Below, piece after piece: positions 23,910-32,236 of a stretch of 64,000 nucleotides of DNA. The position numbers and the translations under genes are program-made. The notes below the pieces were generated by a model, which saw nothing but the letters and a program-made list of their open reading frames with translations, was not told the origin of the DNA and searched no databases. Position 1 is the first letter of the stretch. Each line of letters opens with the position of its first letter. The stretch covers positions 1 to 64,000 of the forward strand of contig CAZWRV010000004.1 of assembly GCA_964636325.1 (NCBI GenBank), written 5' to 3'. This stretch comes from CAZWRV01 sp964636325. GTDB taxonomy: Bacteria; Verrucomicrobiota; Lentisphaeria; Victivallales; GWF2-50-93.

Positions 23910-23954
23910 GGCGACTTCGCCGAAGTCGCCAGTGCCGCTTTCGGCGAAAGCGGC
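23910..23954. repeat. tandem pair of perfect 21-nt palindromes
   Basis: GGCGACTTCG-C-CGAAGTCGCC (23910-23930) and GCCGCTTTCG-G-CGAAAGCGGC (23934-23954) stand 3 nt apart, each a 10-bp perfect inverted repeat around a single base. They share the inner CTTCG/CGAAG-like core but differ outside with both arms changed. They lie in the 177-bp gap between the binding protein and epimerase genes, followed by the palindrome AAAAACGTTTTT (23964-23975). Confidence 0.6.
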
Positions 23955-23995
23955 ATACTTTGACAAAAACGTTTTTCAAGTTACGACGTAAGCGA

Positions 23996-24934
23996 CTAAA
24001 GGTGCAGCGAGCTGGCGCTGCCCGCCCGCTCCTTGAAATATTTCACGGTTCTTTCGAGGCCGCGCCTGAATTCGCCGCTGGGAGTGAATCCTGCCTCTGC
24101 AAGCCTGTCGATTGAAGCCATCGAATGCTTCACGTCGCCGGGTCTCGGCGGAAGGTGTTCGATTTTGGAGCTGGAGCCGGTGATCTGGAGTATCGTGTTT
24201 GCAAGCTCGTTGATCGTCATCCGACGACCGTATGCGACGTTGAAGACGCCGGTGCATGCGGACTCGGCCATGAACACGTTCGCCGCGACTACGTCCTTTA
24301 CGTAGATGAAGTCGCGCGTCTGCTCGCCGTCGCCGAAGACGGATATGGTCTCGTTCCGGACGGCCCTGTGTATGAATATGGGGACGGCTGCGGCGTATGC
24401 GCTGCCCGGATCCTGGCGCGGGCCGAAGACGTTGAAATATCTCATGCATGCGGTCTGCAGCCTTTTTTCGCGGCTGAACATGGCGCAGTAGTATTCGCCG
24501 TCGAGCTTGGTGACGGCGTACGGGCTCTTCGGCTCGGGGAACATCGTCTCCCTCTTCGGGCATTCCGGATTGTCCCCGTAGACGGCGGCGGATGTGCTGA
24601 AGCAGAGCTTTTTGACGCCTGCCGCGGCCGCGGCCTCGAGGACGTTCAAGGTGCCTTCCGTGTTGATGCGGACGCATTCCACCGGCTTCTGCATGGACTC
24701 CGGGACGCTGATCATCGCAGCGAGATGGAAGACGTAGTCGACGCCCTGCATCAGTCCGCGCAGGAGCTCCCTGTCGAGGATGCTGCCGTCGACGAATTCG
24801 ACCTTGAAGCCTTCGAGGTTGCGGATGTGTCCGGTGCGGAGGTTGTCGAGCACCACCACCTGCGCCCTGCCGCTGTAGTATTCGGCGATGTGGCTGCCGA
24901 TGAATCCCGCCCCGCCTGTGATGAGGACTTTCAT
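23996..24934 (-). CDS. NAD-dependent sugar epimerase (UDP-glucose 4-epimerase-like)
   Basis: A 312-residue extended short-chain dehydrogenase. The NAD-binding GGAGFIGSHI is at residues 7-16, the catalytic SPYAVTKLDGEYYC gives the YxxxK pair (about 143-147), with NVFGPRQDPGSAYAAAVPIF after it. It probably interconverts a nucleotide sugar (UDP-glucose/galactose or UDP-glucuronate type) for cell-surface polysaccharide. The start at 24934 follows TTGGGG; the longer frame is intergenic. It lies 69 bp downstream of the D-Ala carboxypeptidase on the same strand. Confidence 0.88.
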   Translation of the reverse strand: MKVLITGGAGFIGSHIAEYYSGRAQVVVLDNLRTGHIRNLEGFKVEFVDGSILDRELLRGLMQGVDYVFHLAAMISVPESMQKPVECVRINTEGTLNVLEAAAAAGVKKLCFSTSAAVYGDNPECPKRETMFPEPKSPYAVTKLDGEYYCAMFSREKRLQTACMRYFNVFGPRQDPGSAYAAAVPIFIHRAVRNETISVFGDGEQTRDFIYVKDVVAANVFMAESACTGVFNVAYGRRMTINELANTILQITGSSSKIEHLPPRPGDVKHSMASIDRLAEAGFTPSGEFRRGLERTVKYFKERAGSASSLHL

Positions 24935-25003
24935 AAGCATAACCCCAAGAGTCTTGATGACAGATGCCGGATAACAGATAACGGATAACTGCTTACACTC
25001 CAA

Positions 25004-26101
25004 TCACTTCGGCACCGCTCCGCCGACGGTCTGGTTCGAGCTTGCCGAGGCGTCCGGGGGCGGAACCGGGTTCCGCCTGTATCCCCAGTCTATGAGCTTT
25101 GCCGCGAATAAGTCCCGTTCCTTCCGGGACTTGAATCCGGTGACGACCCCTGCGATATGCCTTCCGCCGCGTTCGACCGTGAATGTGACGCAGAATCCCG
25201 ACCGGTCGATGAACCCTGTCTTCATGCCGTTGCATCCCTGGCTCATCTTGATGAGGTGGTTGTGGTTCTTGAGCATGAAGGGTTTTTCAGTATCCTTGCG
25301 GATGTAGTCTATCCAGGTGGACGCCCATTCTACAGCCTTGGGATACTGGAGAAGCTGCTCGGCGAGGAATACCATGCCTTCGGGACTGCTGACGTTGTCC
25401 TCCTTGGAGCTTTTTCCTGGGAGGCCTGTGGGGTTGTAAAACTTGGTGGCGGGCAGCCTCAGTTCCGAGGCCCTTGCGTTCATCCTGTCGACGAATTTGA
25501 CTACGTCGCCGCCCCCGAGATGCTCTGCGATAAGTTCGGCGGAGTCGTTCGCGCTGACTATCATCACGGTCTTGAGCAGGTCGGCCATTGTCATCTTTTC
25601 CTTCGTGTCGAGGTAGACCTGGCTGCCGCCGATCTTGACCGCGCCGGGAGTGACCTGGACCGCGGTGTCCATGCTTAGCCCGTTCCTGCCGGCCGTTATG
25701 TCCTCGAAGGCGAGAAGCGCCGTCATCATCTTCGTCATTGATGCGATAGGGACGCCCTTCCTGGGCTCCTTCGCCCACAGCGCCGCCCTGGTGTCAAGAT
25801 CAACCAGCAGCCCCGATGTCGCGTTCTTGCTGTCGGGCAGGTCTTTTATGTTGCCCATGACCGCGTATTTGTATGTGAACGCCCTGCCGGGGGCCGGAGC
25901 GGTCTTGGGCTTCTCTGCGCTCTGCCCGGGCGGAAGGCCCAGCTCCTTGCCCGGCTCGGACCCCGGGGGGGGGACCACGGTTTTTTCTGTTCCGACGCCC
26001 TTCGCATCCTTCTTCTTGTCCTTCATGAACGTCTTGATGATGACGAAGTGTGCGCCGGCGACTATTCCGATGATGGCTACGGTGATCAGGACTTTTCTCA
26101 T
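25004..26101 (-). CDS. D-alanyl-D-alanine carboxypeptidase (penicillin-binding protein 5/DacF type)
   Basis: A 365-residue S11 peptidase that trims the terminal D-Ala of peptidoglycan stem peptides. An N-terminal membrane span (residues 4-26) and a Lys/Pro-rich linker place the catalytic domain in the periplasm. The active-site triad of motifs is complete: SMTK (SxxK), SAND (SxN) and MKTGF (KTG). The C-terminal PBP5-type domain is very short, ending in a Pro/Ser-rich tail. It overlaps the leuA stop by 4 bp, so both are in one transcript despite unrelated roles. Confidence 0.93.
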   Translation of the reverse strand: MRKVLITVAIIGIVAGAHFVIIKTFMKDKKKDAKGVGTEKTVVPPPGSEPGKELGLPPGQSAEKPKTAPAPGRAFTYKYAVMGNIKDLPDSKNATSGLLVDLDTRAALWAKEPRKGVPIASMTKMMTALLAFEDITAGRNGLSMDTAVQVTPGAVKIGGSQVYLDTKEKMTMADLLKTVMIVSANDSAELIAEHLGGGDVVKFVDRMNARASELRLPATKFYNPTGLPGKSSKEDNVSSPEGMVFLAEQLLQYPKAVEWASTWIDYIRKDTEKPFMLKNHNHLIKMSQGCNGMKTGFIDRSGFCVTFTVERGGRHIAGVVTGFKSRKERDLFAAKLIDWGYRRNPVPPPDASASSNQTVGGAVPK

Positions 26102-27792
26102 TTTCCAATATCCCTTGAGGCTTTGTTCAACGCTGCGAAAACCGCGAGCACCGCGGCATGGTCGATGTTCGGATCCTGGCCGGCGCCGTAGTAAATCCTG
26201 TTGGACTTGGCGGTCCTGACGCCGACATAAGCCACGGCCGTGGCGTCGGCGGTCGTTCCGAGGGCCTGCTCCGAGAACTCCTCGAGGACGAAGTCGAAGA
26301 CGGCGCCGTGGCTGTTCAAGGCATGGACTGCGGCGGAGACGGGCCCGTTGCCCTCCCCCTCCAGCTCGGTCCTCCTGCCGTTTATAACGACGGTGAGGCC
26401 GGCCCTGACGTTGTCGGAACCCTCGACGCTGGGCAGAACCCTCATCTTTTCTAGGACGAAGGGCCCCTTCACGTCCAGGAAGTTGTCCCTGAACACCTTG
26501 AGGAGTTCGTCTGCGACGATCTCGCCCTGCTTGCTGTCGGCGAGGGCCTGGACCAAATCCCCTATCTCCGGATGCATGCTCTTCGGGACGACATAGCCGA
26601 ACTCGTTCTCGAGGACGTATGCGGCGCCGCCCTTTCCGGACTGGCTGTTGATTCTTATGAGGCGCTCATATTTCCTGCCGACGTCGGACGGGTCTATGTG
26701 CAGATACGGGACCTTCCATCCGACGCGGAAGAAGTCCTCGGCCTTCTTGCGAGCCTTGAGGCCCTTGCGTATGGCGTCCTGGTGCGAGCCGGAGAACGCG
26801 GTGAAGACGAGCTCGCCCGCGTAGGGCTGGCGCTGGTGCACGGGGATTCCCGAGGCGGCCTCGACCAGCTTGACGACGGACATCAGGTCTGAAAAGTCAA
26901 GGCCGGTGCAGATTCCGCGCGAATGCAGGTTCAGCGCCAGCGTGACTATGTCCACGTTGCCGGTTCTCTCGCCGTGCCCGAAGAGCGTCCCTTCGACGCG
27001 TTCCCCGCCGGCGAGCAGGGCCATTTCTGTCGCAGCCACGGCGCAGCCCTGGTCGTTGTGGGCGTGCAGGCTTATCGTGGTCTCGCCCAGATGCCTGTAT
27101 TTCCCGCAGAAGTATTCGATCATGTCTGCATACTGGTATGGCGGGCGCCTTTCGACGGTCGCGGGGAGGTTGAGGATGAAGTCCTCCTTGCGGCAGGGCC
27201 CCCATTTCTCCTTGATCTGCTCGCAGAGCCCGGCCACGAAGTCCGGGTCGCTGTCGGTGAACTCCTCGGGGGAGAACTCGTATGCGACCTTGCCGCGGAG
27301 CCCCGCCTTCTCCAGGGCCTCGATCACGATTTCAGTGCCTTCTACCGCCATCTTCGCGACGTCGGCGCGCTCCTTGTTGAAGACGAAGCGGCCGTGTAGG
27401 TCGGAGGTCGCCACATAAAGATGCAGTATGGCCTTTTCGACTCCCTTCAAGGACTCGACTGTCCTTTCTATGAGGTGCCTGCGGGCCTGGGTAAGAACCG
27501 AAATTCTCACGCCGGACGGCACATGCTTCTTCTCCACCAGCTCCCTGATGAAGTCGAAGTCGTCCTTCGAGGCCGACGGGAAGCCCGCCTCTATCTCCTT
27601 GAATCCTATCCTGCAAAGCATCTCGAAATAGGCGAGCTTCCGCTGGGGGTTCATCGGCACGGGGAGGGCCTGGTTGCCGTCGCGGAGATCCACCGAGCAC
27701 CAGACGGGCGCCTTGTCGATCGCTTTGTCGGGCCAGCTTCTCGCCTTCAAGGCGACAGCCCCGGGATATGCGTATTTCGGATGGCTTTTCAT
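26098..27792 (-). CDS. leuA: 2-isopropylmalate synthase
   Basis: A 564-residue enzyme condensing 2-oxoisovalerate with acetyl-CoA, the first step of leucine synthesis. It is of the longer type that starts KYAYPGAVALKARSWPDKAI with the catalytic/metal motif SVDLRDGNQAL, then SLHAHNDQGCAVAATEMALLAG (HxH metal site) and GERTGNVDI. The C-terminal regulatory LeuA dimer domain (from about residue 430, with DNVRAGLTVVINGRR) is present, so leucine feedback is expected. ATG 27792 is preferred; a GTG lies two codons upstream. It is divergent from the MetF-MetV fusion. Confidence 0.95.
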   Translation of the reverse strand: MKSHPKYAYPGAVALKARSWPDKAIDKAPVWCSVDLRDGNQALPVPMNPQRKLAYFEMLCRIGFKEIEAGFPSASKDDFDFIRELVEKKHVPSGVRISVLTQARRHLIERTVESLKGVEKAILHLYVATSDLHGRFVFNKERADVAKMAVEGTEIVIEALEKAGLRGKVAYEFSPEEFTDSDPDFVAGLCEQIKEKWGPCRKEDFILNLPATVERRPPYQYADMIEYFCGKYRHLGETTISLHAHNDQGCAVAATEMALLAGGERVEGTLFGHGERTGNVDIVTLALNLHSRGICTGLDFSDLMSVVKLVEAASGIPVHQRQPYAGELVFTAFSGSHQDAIRKGLKARKKAEDFFRVGWKVPYLHIDPSDVGRKYERLIRINSQSGKGGAAYVLENEFGYVVPKSMHPEIGDLVQALADSKQGEIVADELLKVFRDNFLDVKGPFVLEKMRVLPSVEGSDNVRAGLTVVINGRRTELEGEGNGPVSAAVHALNSHGAVFDFVLEEFSEQALGTTADATAVAYVGVRTAKSNRIYYGAGQDPNIDHAAVLAVFAALNKASRDIGK

Positions 27793-27902
27793 TTGCACTT
27801 GCGCATTTTGCGTTTATTTGTTTATACCTTGGGAAAAGCGTTAATATGCAATGGGAATCGGCCATTGCCAATCCTATCGGCAAAAATCCCTCAAATCATG
27901 CC

Positions 27903-29333
27903 ATGGACAGGAACATACAGCTCAAGATGACGTTCGAGCAGGCGCCGAACCAGTTCAGGAACAACATGGAGAACGGCGTCTTCATGATACTCTTCGAGGT
28001 CGACACACCGCCCAAGCACGAGGACATCTCCGCGGCCGGGCTCTACCTGAAGTCCATGGAGCAGGCCGTCCTTCAGGCGAAAGGGGCGGAGTGCGGGCTC
28101 GCCATAACCGACAAGAAGAGGGCGGCCGAATCCTGGAATCCCGCGGACTTCGCGAACGACCTCGATCCGGCGCACAAGAACAGGCACGTCGTCTTCATCA
28201 GCGGGAGGCACGCATACCTGAAGGATGTCGCGGACAGCGCCGAGCGATGCAGGTCGTCCGGGTTCGCCAACGTCGCGGCGGTCACCGGCGACGGAGGGAT
28301 GCAGCCGCCCCCGAGGGAGAAGAAAAGGCTGCACCACACTGACAGCATCCACATCCTCAACCAGCTGCAGTCCAGGGGCGACGGCTTCTTCTTCGCCGGC
28401 GCGGCCGCCAATCCGTTCAAATACACTCCGGCCTCCATCTTCCCCCAATACTGCAAGATAATGAAGAAGATCCGGCGCGGCACAAGCTTCCTAATATGCC
28501 AGAGCGGCTGGGACATGATCAAGCTGCAGGAGCTCAGGTGGTACCTTGAAATGCGCGAGCAGCACATATCGCTGCTCTCCAGGATCACACTCCTGACCCC
28601 CGAAAGCGCGGACGACATAGGCAAGGGCAGGCGCCCCGGCGTCTTCATCTCCAACGACCTGGCGCATATACTGAGGAAGGAATCCCAGTACGGCCTGTCG
28701 CAGTTCACAGCCGCGCAGTGGCGCAGGATACAGATCCAGGCCGCCGGCGCAAGGCTGCTCGGATACAGCGGCGTCGTCGTAGAAGGCCTCGAGCGCCCGG
28801 AGCATGTCCAGACCGTATGCTCCAAGGTCGCGGACTCCTTTGCGGAAATGAAGACGTTCGACGACTGGAAGGAGGCATACCTGGAATACCTTTCCAGGGC
28901 CGACATGGCACCCTATCCCGACCGCTTCTACATCTTCAAGAACCTTTTCACGAGGCAGCACCCCGAAGTCAAGATCATGGCCCCCACCGGCAGTATCCGC
29001 GTCTCCGGGCTGGAGAAGCTCAACCATGCGCTCTGCAGGATCATATTCTCGCGCTCCAACATGAGGTACGCGGACGAGCTCTACCTCACCAAGAAGATTC
29101 TTGTCGGCTGCCCGGGATGCAGCTGCTGCCGCCTCCCGCTCATGCACCACATCTGCCCTGAAACCTGCCCGAAAGGCCTCTCAAACGGCCCCTGCGGAGG
29201 AAGCAAGACCGACGGGAAATGCGAATGCTCGCCCAGGGAATGCATCCACTCGAAGCACTTCAGGCTCGCATCCCACCTCAAGGAGCTCGACACCCTAGAG
29301 GACAGATACATCCGCCCAGTGGAAGACATTTGA
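27903..29333 (+). CDS. MetF-MetV-like fusion: methylenetetrahydrofolate reductase with zinc/cluster-type C-terminus
   Basis: A 476-residue protein. The N-terminal two thirds form a MetF-like TIM barrel (FMILFEVDTPPKHED, AAVTGDGGM, FFFAGAAANPF, SFLICQSGWDMIKLQE). The end (about residues 401-450) is the cysteine-rich MTHFR_C/MetV domain: GCPGCSCC, HICPETCPKG, NGPCGGS and KCECSPREC. In acetogens MetF and MetV are normally separate subunits; here they are one chain. Expected reaction: 5,10-methylene-THF to methyl-THF in C1 metabolism. The start is uncertain (27846, 27903 or 27927; none has a strong ribosome-binding site). Confidence 0.83.
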   Translation: MDRNIQLKMTFEQAPNQFRNNMENGVFMILFEVDTPPKHEDISAAGLYLKSMEQAVLQAKGAECGLAITDKKRAAESWNPADFANDLDPAHKNRHVVFISGRHAYLKDVADSAERCRSSGFANVAAVTGDGGMQPPPREKKRLHHTDSIHILNQLQSRGDGFFFAGAAANPFKYTPASIFPQYCKIMKKIRRGTSFLICQSGWDMIKLQELRWYLEMREQHISLLSRITLLTPESADDIGKGRRPGVFISNDLAHILRKESQYGLSQFTAAQWRRIQIQAAGARLLGYSGVVVEGLERPEHVQTVCSKVADSFAEMKTFDDWKEAYLEYLSRADMAPYPDRFYIFKNLFTRQHPEVKIMAPTGSIRVSGLEKLNHALCRIIFSRSNMRYADELYLTKKILVGCPGCSCCRLPLMHHICPETCPKGLSNGPCGGSKTDGKCECSPRECIHSKHFRLASHLKELDTLEDRYIRPVEDI

Positions 29334-29527
29334 ACATCCAAATTCCAACGCTCGATGTCCGACCGAAGAAGTGAAGGGCAGCGCTCCGAGGTAAATAGAG
29401 CCCGTCCACAAAAATGTTTTTAGAAAATCATTTTGGGTTGAAGTATGGCCGGGGCTGAGCCGCGTGCCGCGCCGTAGTCCAACCAAGACTGGTGCTCGAC
29501 CACATTGTGAAATGGGCTGTCCGTCTT

Positions 29528-30106
29528 CTAAAAATTGATCCTTGAGGCGTCGTCGGCGGAACCGTCTGCATAAAGCGCGTTCAGGGAGCTTTGAATTCCT
29601 GGCTTCCCATGGTATGCGCCCGCATCTATCATGATTGCAAACCTGTCGGGTGAAACCAGCCCTCCATACGGCGCAGTGTCATATCTTGCGGCTCCGACCT
29701 TCTCATTGCCGGGAAGCTCAATCTGCATCCAGTTCCATATGTAGCTGCTGCCTTCGGACCCATAAAGCCCCTCATGTTCGTCGGGACATTGAAAAACCTT
29801 GCTGCCCTCCTGGATGTTGAGCATGGCGGAAAGATGGATCCTGTCCGGATTTGCATTCCTCTGAGAAGTGCAGTTGTATGGATAATATCCGCCGTTGCCC
29901 TGCTCGTATGCCTGTATGGCCAAGCCGAGCTGCTTCAGATTGGAGATGCAGCCTATCCTTTTCCCGGACTTCTTCATCCTGGAAAGCGCCGGAAATGAAA
30001 GCGACATCAGTATGCCGAGTATCGCTATGACCACAAGGAGCTCCACGAGGGTGAATCTGGAAAGGCTCCCAGATGAGCTTGTTGCGAGTATCTTGCCTTT
30101 TCTCAT
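29528..30106 (-). CDS. prepilin-like protein (type II secretion/pseudopilin N-terminus)
   Basis: A 192-residue protein. A 17-residue leader is followed by FTLVELLVVIAILGIL, the N-methylation helix of prepilin-like proteins with Glu5, then a small C-terminal domain with CISNLKQLGLAIQAYEQGN and NALYADGSADD. The residue before the predicted cleavage Phe is Arg, not Gly. This is the short form of the family very abundant in Lentisphaerota. It overlaps the upstream membrane-protein gene by 4 bp and converges on the MetF-MetV gene. Confidence 0.88.
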   Translation of the reverse strand: MRKGKILATSSSGSLSRFTLVELLVVIAILGILMSLSFPALSRMKKSGKRIGCISNLKQLGLAIQAYEQGNGGYYPYNCTSQRNANPDRIHLSAMLNIQEGSKVFQCPDEHEGLYGSEGSSYIWNWMQIELPGNEKVGAARYDTAPYGGLVSPDRFAIMIDAGAYHGKPGIQSSLNALYADGSADDASRINF

Positions 30107-30660
30107 TTGACCTTCCTCCTTGCAGCCTGCTCCCTGATTATCTCATGCATGACTTGAGTCAGCGGGGCCGACTCCACTTTCTGCCTGCCGCTGAGCTGCA
30201 GCGTGAAGAATTTTGACGCCCCTTTCAGCGCGCCGCCGCCGGCCGGACTGTCAAAGAAGTCAGAGACCTTGTCTGGATTCTCCAACGCCTTCCTGCGGAG
30301 ATCGTCGGCGGACTCCCTGATGACCTTTTCCCGGATGGAGGAAGGGAGCAGGAAAAGAAGCTTGAAGGACTTCTCCAGCTCCCTGGAGGTCGCCTCGGCT
30401 ATCTGCTTTTCCGTCGCGGCCGGATCCTCGAGCAGCTTCTTCTTCTCCGCTTCAGGCATGTCCCTGAAGGATGCGTCAATCTGGTCCAGCAGCGGCCCTG
30501 CTTCGATATGCTGCGGGTTCGCTATCGCCTTACGGATCGCCTCGGCGTTCCTCATCTTCGAACTCGCCCACGAGTAGGCCAGCCAGGAGGAGACAGCGAT
30601 GGCAGTTCCGCATAGCAAAGCTGCAGCAGCTATTCTTGTTTTATTTCCAACTAGGTTCAT
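30103..30660 (-). CDS. single-span membrane protein of unknown function
   Basis: A 185-residue protein with one N-terminal membrane segment (about residues 10-30) and a highly charged helical outer domain (AEKKKLLEDPAATEKQIAEA, SIREKVIRESADDLRRKALE). No motif is recognised. Its stop overlaps the start of the prepilin-like gene by 4 bp, so it probably assists or accompanies that pilin-like product. Confidence 0.7.
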   Translation of the reverse strand: MNLVGNKTRIAAAALLCGTAIAVSSWLAYSWASSKMRNAEAIRKAIANPQHIEAGPLLDQIDASFRDMPEAEKKKLLEDPAATEKQIAEATSRELEKSFKLLFLLPSSIREKVIRESADDLRRKALENPDKVSDFFDSPAGGGALKGASKFFTLQLSGRQKVESAPLTQVMHEIIREQAARRKVK

Positions 30661-30767
30661 GAGTCAAGCAACCGTCCCTTGTGGGGACGTGAATGTCGTC
30701 CGAGGAAGGAACGGAAAAATACGGCCAAAAGATGCCCGTCCGCCCTGGCGGATTGCAGTCTTTCGGT

Positions 30768-30954
30768 GTAAATATTCAGTGAACTACGCACTTTCACTGA
30801 ATATTTACATTGGAAAAATGCAAAATCCAGATTTTCCTGACAAATACAGGCGTTGAACCATGACAAGTCTCATTTATAAGACTTAAAACAAACGATTTTG
30901 CATTTTTCGCTAAGTATGAATTCAGCAAAAGGGCGTAGTTTGCTGAATTCATAC
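30768..30954. repeat. 187-bp compound inverted repeat built from two palindromic repeats (copies 2 and 3)
   Basis: Left end 30768-30808: stem GTAAATATTCAGTGAA, loop CTACGCACT, perfect 16-bp complement. Right end 30914-30954: the same type in reverse, stem GTATGAATTCAGCAAA, loop CTACGCCCT on the minus strand. Inside them lie a second 15-bp perfect inverted repeat, GAAAAATGCAAAATC (30813-30827) with GATTTTGCATTTTTC (30894-30908), and a central AAGTCT/AGACTT hairpin (30865-30884). The whole is symmetrical like a miniature transposable element or a large cruciform. The rest of the 507-bp gap 30661-31167 has only small hairpins (30673-30689, 30739-30752, 30989-31004). Confidence 0.75.
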
Positions 30955-31167
30955 CTTTCGGTTTTGCTCCGCACCCTTCGAGAGCCTTCGATACCCCGGT
31001 ATCGGCGGCTTCCCAGAATACGGAGCAATTCCCGCAATCTCCGCAATCAAAAAGAGACAAAGATATAATGTATATTGATTATGTAAAGAGATGGATGTTG
31101 CCCTTATCTCATCTCCTTACCTAATCCGAGCATCACTTCTACTTGCCTGTCGTCGCCTGATATCCTG

Positions 31168-32211
31168 TCATGCGTCAATAGCGGGAGAAGACTCCGTAGC
31201 CGCGATCTCCCGGAACGCGTTTCGGACGATGGCAAGGTCGGCGGCATATCGCGGGTGCGGACGGAAGTCGGGCGGGGTGCCCCAGGCGTAGCCGAAGAAG
31301 TCGCAGCCCTTGCCGTGCCACTCGCGCCAGCTGTTCGGATCGCATTCGCCCCCTTCCTGTCGGCCGGTGATGGTGGTCATGACGCGTTGTCCGGGGCGGC
31401 GGATCGAGATCAGCCAGTCGACCACGTCCCGGCGCGAGCATTCGGCGAAGAGGCCGTCGCTTTCATTCAGCATGGGATGGTTCACCCAGACAGTCTCGGC
31501 AGGCGCCCAGTAGGGCACGTTGAAGAGAATCTTCGTCGTCGGAGAGGTCTCCTTCACCGCGTCGCGGAGACGATGGAACTGCTCGGCCAGCACGGCGCGC
31601 TTGTATGCCATCCGCTCGTCCGGCGTGATGTCCTCCGCTCTCGAAGGCATGTCCCTCCCGATGATGCGGCGGAAAGGCCCCTTGGCGTACTCGGCGGGCA
31701 CGACTGCGGTTTCGTTGGGCTTTAGGCCACCATAGACGAACCAGTCGAAGAGTAGCCAGTCAACAGGGAACATTCCGAGGAACTCGCGCACCCTGGCGCA
31801 GAGAAGATCAGTCCACCCCGACTCGGGGGCGAGGAATCCGTGCGCGCACTCGGCCCGGCTGCCGGGCACGACCCAGTGCTGGCAGTGATTGCTCATGACC
31901 AGATCCGCGCCGACGCAGAAGTATGACCATACCGGCACGCCGCAGTTACGGGCAAGCTTGTAGAGGCTGGGGAAAAGCTGGCTTCCCGGCCCCGGCGCCA
32001 CCGGTCCGAGCCTGGTCGGATAGAACGCCGTTCCGCCGAAGATGTAGGCCTGGCAGTACATGACGTTGGTGCCGATCTCCATGTGCCAGCTGAAGTATTC
32101 CTGCGGATCGATGAACGCCCATTCGTGCGGCGCAGCCGGGCCGTTAATGGTCCAATTGAGATCGCAGTGCATGAGTCTTACAGTTACATTTTTCTTCTTT
32201 TGGTCAGGCAT
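31168..32211 (-). CDS. TIM-barrel glycosidase-like protein of unknown specificity
   Basis: A 347-residue protein without signal peptide. It reads as a hypothetical glycosyl-hydrolase-like TIM barrel: HCDLNWTINGP at the start, the core strand FPVDWLLFDWFVYGG (candidate catalytic Asp), TKILFNVPYW, NESDGLFAECSRRDVVDWL and KGCDFFGYAWGTPPD. I cannot assign a numbered family. It is 25 bp downstream of another glycosidase gene and two genes below a UroD-like gene, forming a three-gene minus-strand operon. Confidence 0.62.
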   Translation of the reverse strand: MPDQKKKNVTVRLMHCDLNWTINGPAAPHEWAFIDPQEYFSWHMEIGTNVMYCQAYIFGGTAFYPTRLGPVAPGPGSQLFPSLYKLARNCGVPVWSYFCVGADLVMSNHCQHWVVPGSRAECAHGFLAPESGWTDLLCARVREFLGMFPVDWLLFDWFVYGGLKPNETAVVPAEYAKGPFRRIIGRDMPSRAEDITPDERMAYKRAVLAEQFHRLRDAVKETSPTTKILFNVPYWAPAETVWVNHPMLNESDGLFAECSRRDVVDWLISIRRPGQRVMTTITGRQEGGECDPNSWREWHGKGCDFFGYAWGTPPDFRPHPRYAADLAIVRNAFREIAATESSPAIDA

Positions 32212-32236
32212 AGTTTTTTAATTCCTTATTCATGGT

